A DNA stretch of 64,000 bases from assembly GCF_040807025.1 (NCBI RefSeq), contig NC_090981.1, forward strand, positions 36,931,817 through 36,995,816. Reading direction: 5' to 3'. Of this stretch, positions 58,486 to 64,000 are shown piece after piece. The position numbers were made by a program, and so were the translations under genes. How positions within the stretch are numbered: position 1 is the first letter of the stretch; each line of letters begins with the position of its first letter. This DNA comes from Struthio camelus. Its lineage: Eukaryota; Chordata; Aves; Struthioniformes; Struthionidae. The notes beneath the pieces are model-generated. The model ran no database searches, was not told the origin of the DNA, and was given only the letters and a program-made list of their open reading frames with translations.

Positions 58486-61400
58486 TATAGCTACTTCATT
58501 TGTCCTTTTACTCGAATATAAATGAATTTGTTATGACAAGAATGTTAAAGAGCCAAATATCTGAAACATTAATGTGTAATTATTTTTGTGTCCTGACATC
58601 TATAAAATGAATGATTCATTTTCTCTTGGTAGATAAGCACACATCTGCATTAGTGCATTGCACGTAGAATGAAAGAGAGATTTTTGTCCTTTAAAGTTCT
58701 ATTTAAACTGGAAAAATGAGCACACTTTACAACAAACATCTTTTTCTAATGTGCCTAATAATTCTATGTTTCAGAGCAGTATGTGGCTACTGACTTATCT
58801 TCTTGAGGAGAATGACTGAGATGTCTGTTTGGAATTATTCCTGGAATTAGACCAGCATGAGGTCTCCTCTGCCAATCTAAGGTAATACCCCTGAAAGGCA
58901 AGAAATCCAAAGTGATGTATGTCCGACTGACTGTTCGTTGACAATGTCAAGCCTGGCAAAAGTTCTATATGCCTGAAGCCAAAAAAGCCAGGAGAATGGG
59001 TAAACCTGGGGACATCATCTCTCTGTGAGGAATAGTAAACATTAATTCCTTTCTGAGAGATGTTTAGTCAACGAAACCAAAGGTTTCTCTAGGTGATGGA
59101 CAGGTTTTACTAACAATAATAATGCAGACTTCTGTCACAGTGAAGCACCTTCTTGAAGTTGGTGTGAAGATTTACTAAGAAGTTATTTACCTAACAACAC
59201 ACAGAATAATGGCAAATACAACAGCATTGTTGCTTCCAGTTAATTTGTAGAACCCTTACAACCCTCAGATCCCATTAAAAGAAAAACAGACAGTTTTAAA
59301 TGAGAGTATGGACAGTTAATCATACACAGTCTGTTACTGCAAGGACCTAAGCTTCCTGTTAAAGAAAATGATTGGATTCTGCTTTCCCTTAATGTGGTGT
59401 ACATCAGGAGAGGTTTCAGTTACAATCATTTTATAGTAGGGTAAGCCTGATATAAAATGAGGGCAGAATCAACCCTGCTGGGACTTACACACATAAGTAA
59501 GGCAAGTATGATTTGACAACGATATGCATGAAAACTAATTTGATTGTTTAAAGAAAACATTTCAAAAGAACATTTTAAAGCAATTGGAGCTGTAAAGCAG
59601 CAGCATATACACTGAGGTTTGAGGTATATCTGTCTCATTCTGCTTCCTTGAGGTTACATAAATTATGTATGCCCTCTTCACTTTGGATAACAGTCTGGTC
59701 TTGAAAAGATATTAATTATTATGTAATAACGTGCACTAATTGTTTCTCCCTTTAGAGTATTTAAAAAATTGGTTGTGTTGACAATAGTAAAGGATAATGA
59801 AAGGTTGTTAAGATGTCTGTAGCGCAAAATGAAATACTCACTGCTTCTGCTGATAATTTTGGTGAGACAAAGTCAGTATGATTTTTTTTAATGATATTAT
59901 GCGTATGTTATGCTTTTGTTATCTTTTGTGAAGGGGTAACCCTCACATTTTCTCTCTTATACAACCTAAAAAACCTCCATCAAGGCATTCAAATTATTAT
60001 CAAATAACACATTAAAATATCCGAAAACATATTACAAACAATACACAAATCTTTCATGTTCAGAAATCTCATTTACTTCAAAGGTCTGACCTCATTTCAG
60101 TGAGAGCACTGTAAACAAAGGGCTGAAAATCTATGTTTTTAATAGTAAAGCCATCCTGATTCCAAAAATACAGACAACAAAAATCAAACACATTTTAAGA
60201 AAAAGCTTGAACAAAGGTATTTTTCTCACCTTTATCAGATGTTTCATTTAGCTATCAAAAATTCGTGTATATGCAGGTTAATATAAGGTTAAACGTCCTA
60301 GGTACTAGAACTCACTTGTGAGATCTTTTATAGGTGTATTGACATCTCTTTAAGACGAGTGCTGCCTTAGTGTACATGCAGGTATTTTCCAATAGCTGTC
60401 ACAACTGCGTGCTTGTTGCCAAGTCAAAATATGTCCCAATACTATATATAGTTAGCGTTGTTTAAAAGAATTATGTACATAATGATATTTATATATATGT
60501 GTATGTACATCCCTCTCTAAATTCTAGAGTTCTCTAATTCTAGAAGTAAATTAAATACTTAGATTGTTTTGAGGTGCTTTCTTAAAGGATACATTATTCT
60601 GTGACATAAATGCCATGTCAATCTCTTACTAAGAGAGAGACATCATTTAAACAATATTTTATTAAAGTGCAACAAAATATTATTCTCTTCTGTACGAGTA
60701 GCACCGCTCTTACTCTATGAAAACATTAATGAGATCTTAGACTGATTTTGATGCTCACTTTAGTCTTTTGTTAAATATGCAAAACTAAATTACTGATCTT
60801 TTATGGTACGTGCTAAAAACAATGGTAACTAGCATATCTAGAACAAGGTAAAAGGAAGTATCCTAGAACAATGTAGCTCCTTGGAGAGTAGGGAATACCT
60901 TCATTTAAGTACTGAGTGCATACAGGAATGCAGGTTACCTTACAGAGCTATAGCTCCACCACTGCTCCGCAGGAGAGATTTGATGAAGTTCTATCTAAAT
61001 ACCAGTGCAGTCCTATCTTAACTCCTGGGGATACAGTAAGGATCAACAAGCTAATCAACAGCATCTTGTATGCCTTACCTCTGCAAAATAGTTTGGACAG
61101 GACAAATTCGGTGCTCAGTTCAGCTGGGCTGACTTGGATCAATAAGAAGGCTGGATTTGTTGTGGTATTTCTTCAGCTTCTGAAGAAGTGTGATAACACT
61201 AGCATAGAGTTTTTTTTGATAAATTACCTGTAGGTATTTTATCTGCTGCTGCTGTTCCTTCTAACTCTGTTTCTCTTGGGCCTAAAGAATCTTGAGTGTT
61301 TCTTTGCAAAGTGGGACATCTTGAACAATAGTGAAGAGTTGCCCTCACCCAAGAGCAGCCCGCTCCTTGTATGTGGGGCAGGTTCTGACTTTCTGACCAG

Positions 61401-62490
61401 AGGCAGCCAATAATATGGACAGGGGCAAGGACTTGCATGGAATTTAGGCTGGCTGAATCCAGGCCAATTTCAATCTATGTAACTCGTTCATTCTGACGTC
61501 TCTTCTGAGCCTGCAAAATAGGTCAGTCTAGTGGTGAATTTGTGAGGCACGTGATTGGAGAAGAACTGAACTCATTCCAGATAAGGCTACTTCCTCAAAA
61601 AGTAAGAGTCCACAGCAAAGTTCTGACCTCTCTGGAGGTCACATAAGCAGAATCTTCCACTAAGCTGACAGATACAACCTACCACTTACTGCTTTTAACC
61701 TTCTTTATGAAATGAAATGGCCCTGTAATGAAATGACCTCCTGTGTTCTGAAAAGGATAGATCTTTAGTAACCAAGATGAAAGCAAATGGTAAAATATCA
61801 GCAGTAACCCAAAGTTACTTATGTAGTGTTTCACATCATAAACACTTTTCAATTTTAATTAATTAGTTATAATCAGTTATAACCATTGTAATAATTCTTC
61901 CAAGGCCTACATGTTACTTGAACAGGGACTTCTTTTGTCATCATTTTACAGAAATAATGTGGTATATATTTAAATGTATATGGCTGGCATAAAAAGAACA
62001 ACAACTCCTTCTCCTTTTATGAAGACCTCAGGAAAATTGTAGGTTTGGAAGTTTTGTAGTAAATCAATATACTAAAAGTCTCATTAAAAGAGAATTCTGC
62101 ACAGTCAAGCCTTTAAAAGTTTGAAAATACAAGAATTAGTTTCCTTTGTAACCATTATGATACTGTCTTTGATCACATACTGTTTTTCTCACACGTTCAA
62201 TCAGCACAGTTTAAAGGTAAGATCTTCAAAGCCGTAGCCCAGGTTTCTTCCATTTGAGTGAACGGAGTACCCATTAACTGAGGTCAGATACTTTTATGTA
62301 TGTAGGCAGCTCTCAGAGAGAAATACAACATGTACTTTGCCTCTGAGTAACACAACAGAGACAGTGGTGAAGTACAGGGTATTGCTGGGCTCTATTGCTA
62401 CAGCTCAGTGTAACGCATGCTCTAGCAGCAGTAACAACCGTCCCAAGGAAGAACATAGATTTGGTACAACCAGCATGAAATCCGTTGTGA
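58486..62490. other. AT-rich non-coding stretch
   Basis: No gene recognised. The 105-codon frame at 60916-61233 and the opposing frame at 60948-61142 overlap on opposite strands and show no domain. Confidence 0.35.
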
Positions 62491-62494
62491 CTGA

Positions 62495-62605
62495 AATCTA
62501 GATTCTATTTGTAGCTCTACAGAAAGTGAACTTCTGTAACTCTAGGATGTTTTATTTGCAAAATGGATAGTTGTTTGCTACCTGGGAAAGGAGTACCAAG
62601 CTCTA
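62495..62605 (+). mobile_element. possible MIR fragment, sense
   Basis: ctagattctatttgtagctctac...tttgcaaaatggatag parallels the MIR words gggttcgaatcccggctctgcc...tctgtaaaatggggata at about the right spacing. The match is weak. Confidence 0.3.
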
Positions 62606-64000
62606 CTGAGAAATAAGGTCTGTAAACTAAGCAGAAGTTTTCTGAGTGCAATGGAAAAGCAATCAGAATAGACCGTTTGCTTCCTGAATCCTACCTAAGT
62701 GTGTTTTCCTTTAGCAAATTAACTTTTTACATTTTGTGTGTGTTTTTTTCTGTTAGTGCTATAAATATGTATATAGTATGCATATAGAAGTAAGTACAAG
62801 AGAAGACAGAAAATGGTCCATTTTTAAGTAAACAAGAATAGCCTTTGAGAGGTCTGTCGCAAGATTGAATTTCAGAGATGCCGCTGTCAGTACTAGCTCA
62901 GTCTCTGTACTAAAATATATTTATTAAAAAGCTAAAAATCTTGTTTTCCTTAGGAATCCTGTTTAAGATATTATATACAACTAAGGTAGTAGGGCAGTCA
63001 TTAACTGATGTTTACTAATTCCGTATCCGTGATCCAGTGTATCATGGCACCGTGTTTCTTCTTAATAGCTCAGCCACCATCAACTTGAACTTCTGAAAAA
63101 TGACAGTGTAACTGTTAAGGGCCGTGTTTGAATCCAGGCTAATACCAGGCTTCAGTGATAGTTATGCATCACTAGAGAGAAATGGCAGCATTTTTTTGGA
63201 TAAAAATACCTGGTTCTGCACTTTAGAAAAATGTCAGCACCTACTTACATAAAGACAGTATCATTTGCTTTTATACAATATTTTTTTCTAATATATTGTG
63301 TGAGTACAAATTTTATTTCTGAAATTTGCAAAAATTATGAAAATCCATTTATATGGTTTTAACAATAGCATGTAAAAATCTATGCATCTGGATGAATATT
63401 TGCATACGTATAAATAAGGGTTAGATTCTGTCAGCTAGAACTTCAGTATCGCTTCTACCCACTCTCACCAACAACATAAGGGAGGATGACAACAACTGCA
63501 AGGCAGAGCCTGTCAATACCAGAAGCACTGATTCTGGAGCAAGTCAGTCAATCCAAGAGAAGAATCAACCTGGTGTGGAAACCAAAGAAAATCCAGTCCA
63601 ACTCATCTCCCTGTTTATAAACTGGCAAGCTTCAGAGTTAACTTCCAAGTGCCTAAAGCTTTTCACTTAGTTTTTGCATGAAAGGCTGAATACCTTGCAC
63701 CTCTTTAAAGGAATATTTGTTCACATTTTTAAGTGATTCCATGTAATTTGCTCCACTCATCTGTATATGAATATTGTAAGGCAGTAGTTTACTGAAAGAA
63801 ACAGTCACTATAACAGCAGATTTTGAACAAATACTACCAAATATTCATGGAAATAAAACTTCTCATTCATACTCATAAGCATTACTGTTGAGAACCACAT
63901 TCCAGCTGTAGTATTAGTTCAGTCAGAGACAAGAAACATACCATGTTGCTTACATATCTGAATAAGGCTATAGATTAGTCATTACTTTAGCAGTAATTAT
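62606..64000. other. AT-rich non-coding right edge
   Basis: No gene or repeat recognised. The slightly richer block 63430-63610 (tctacccactctcacc...ccaagagaagaatcaacctgg) stands out in composition but has no open frame or splice pair I trust. Confidence 0.3.

Noticed and set aside
61820..61960. Possible second antisense MIR (catcattttacagaaataatg)
   Set aside because: Only the short core word matches; upstream and downstream words do not line up.
1..64000. Bacterial or viral systems (operons, CRISPR, phage, endogenous retrovirus)
   Set aside because: No tandem spaced repeats, no ribosome-binding sites with long ORFs, no gag/pol/env-like frames and no paired LTRs were seen.

Overview
The window is vertebrate nuclear DNA, most likely from a bird or another sauropsid. 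I see no protein-coding gene, operon, phage, plasmid or CRISPR feature. The one gene that can be named with near certainty is the microRNA gene mir-9-2. Its hairpin lies on the + strand at 19116-19202, and both mature arms and the paralogue-specific flanks are recognisable. In human this gene sits inside the long non-coding RNA LINC00461 (now MIR9-2HG), between TMEM161B and MEF2C. By synteny the window is therefore the orthologous MIR9-2 host locus. If gene order holds, the MEF2C 3' end lies off the left edge and TMEM161B off the right. Neither is in view.

Layout. From 1 to about 27 kb the DNA is regulatory: a chain of about a dozen CpG islands (about 1.1-2.1, 3.4, 4.8-5.7, 7.0-7.6, 9.1-9.8, 10.9-11.5, 12.7, 13.4-13.8, 18.2, 20.5, 24.7-25.2, 25.6-25.8 and 26.0-26.2 kb), separated by AT-rich, homeodomain/POU-site-rich stretches that read like conserved non-coding elements. 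Several strong splice signals on the + strand fit exons of the host RNA: a donor at 1665, a possible exon at 7884-8125, a possible 51-nt exon at 14670-14720, an acceptor opening an exon at 18469 just upstream of the hairpin, and a possible exon at 26872-26992. A CRE palindrome with a POU octamer (9417-9513) fits published CREB control of miR-9-2. A TATA-box promoter candidate lies downstream of the microRNA at 25470.

From about 27 kb to 64 kb the DNA is AT-rich, has no CpG island and no convincing long ORF, and looks like the intron or gene-desert part of the locus. It holds candidate enhancers (29.56-30.64 kb and 35.27-35.49 kb) and old, diverged repeats: a near full-length MIR at 58.3 kb, a CR1 3' end at 32.3 kb, tRNA-like SINE remnants at 34.1-34.4 kb, and palindromic 'gattctgc...' sauropsid-type repeats at 41.2-42.1 and 49.7-49.8 kb. 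The repeat set (CR1 plus very old MIR, no Alu/L1/B1) is the main reason for placing the window in Sauropsida.

How it works together, by inference: CpG-island promoters on the left drive a spliced neural lncRNA across the region. Drosha cuts the mir-9-2 hairpin from it, and POU/SOX/CREB-type elements confer neural-progenitor expression. All exon boundaries other than the hairpin are predictions from splice motifs alone.
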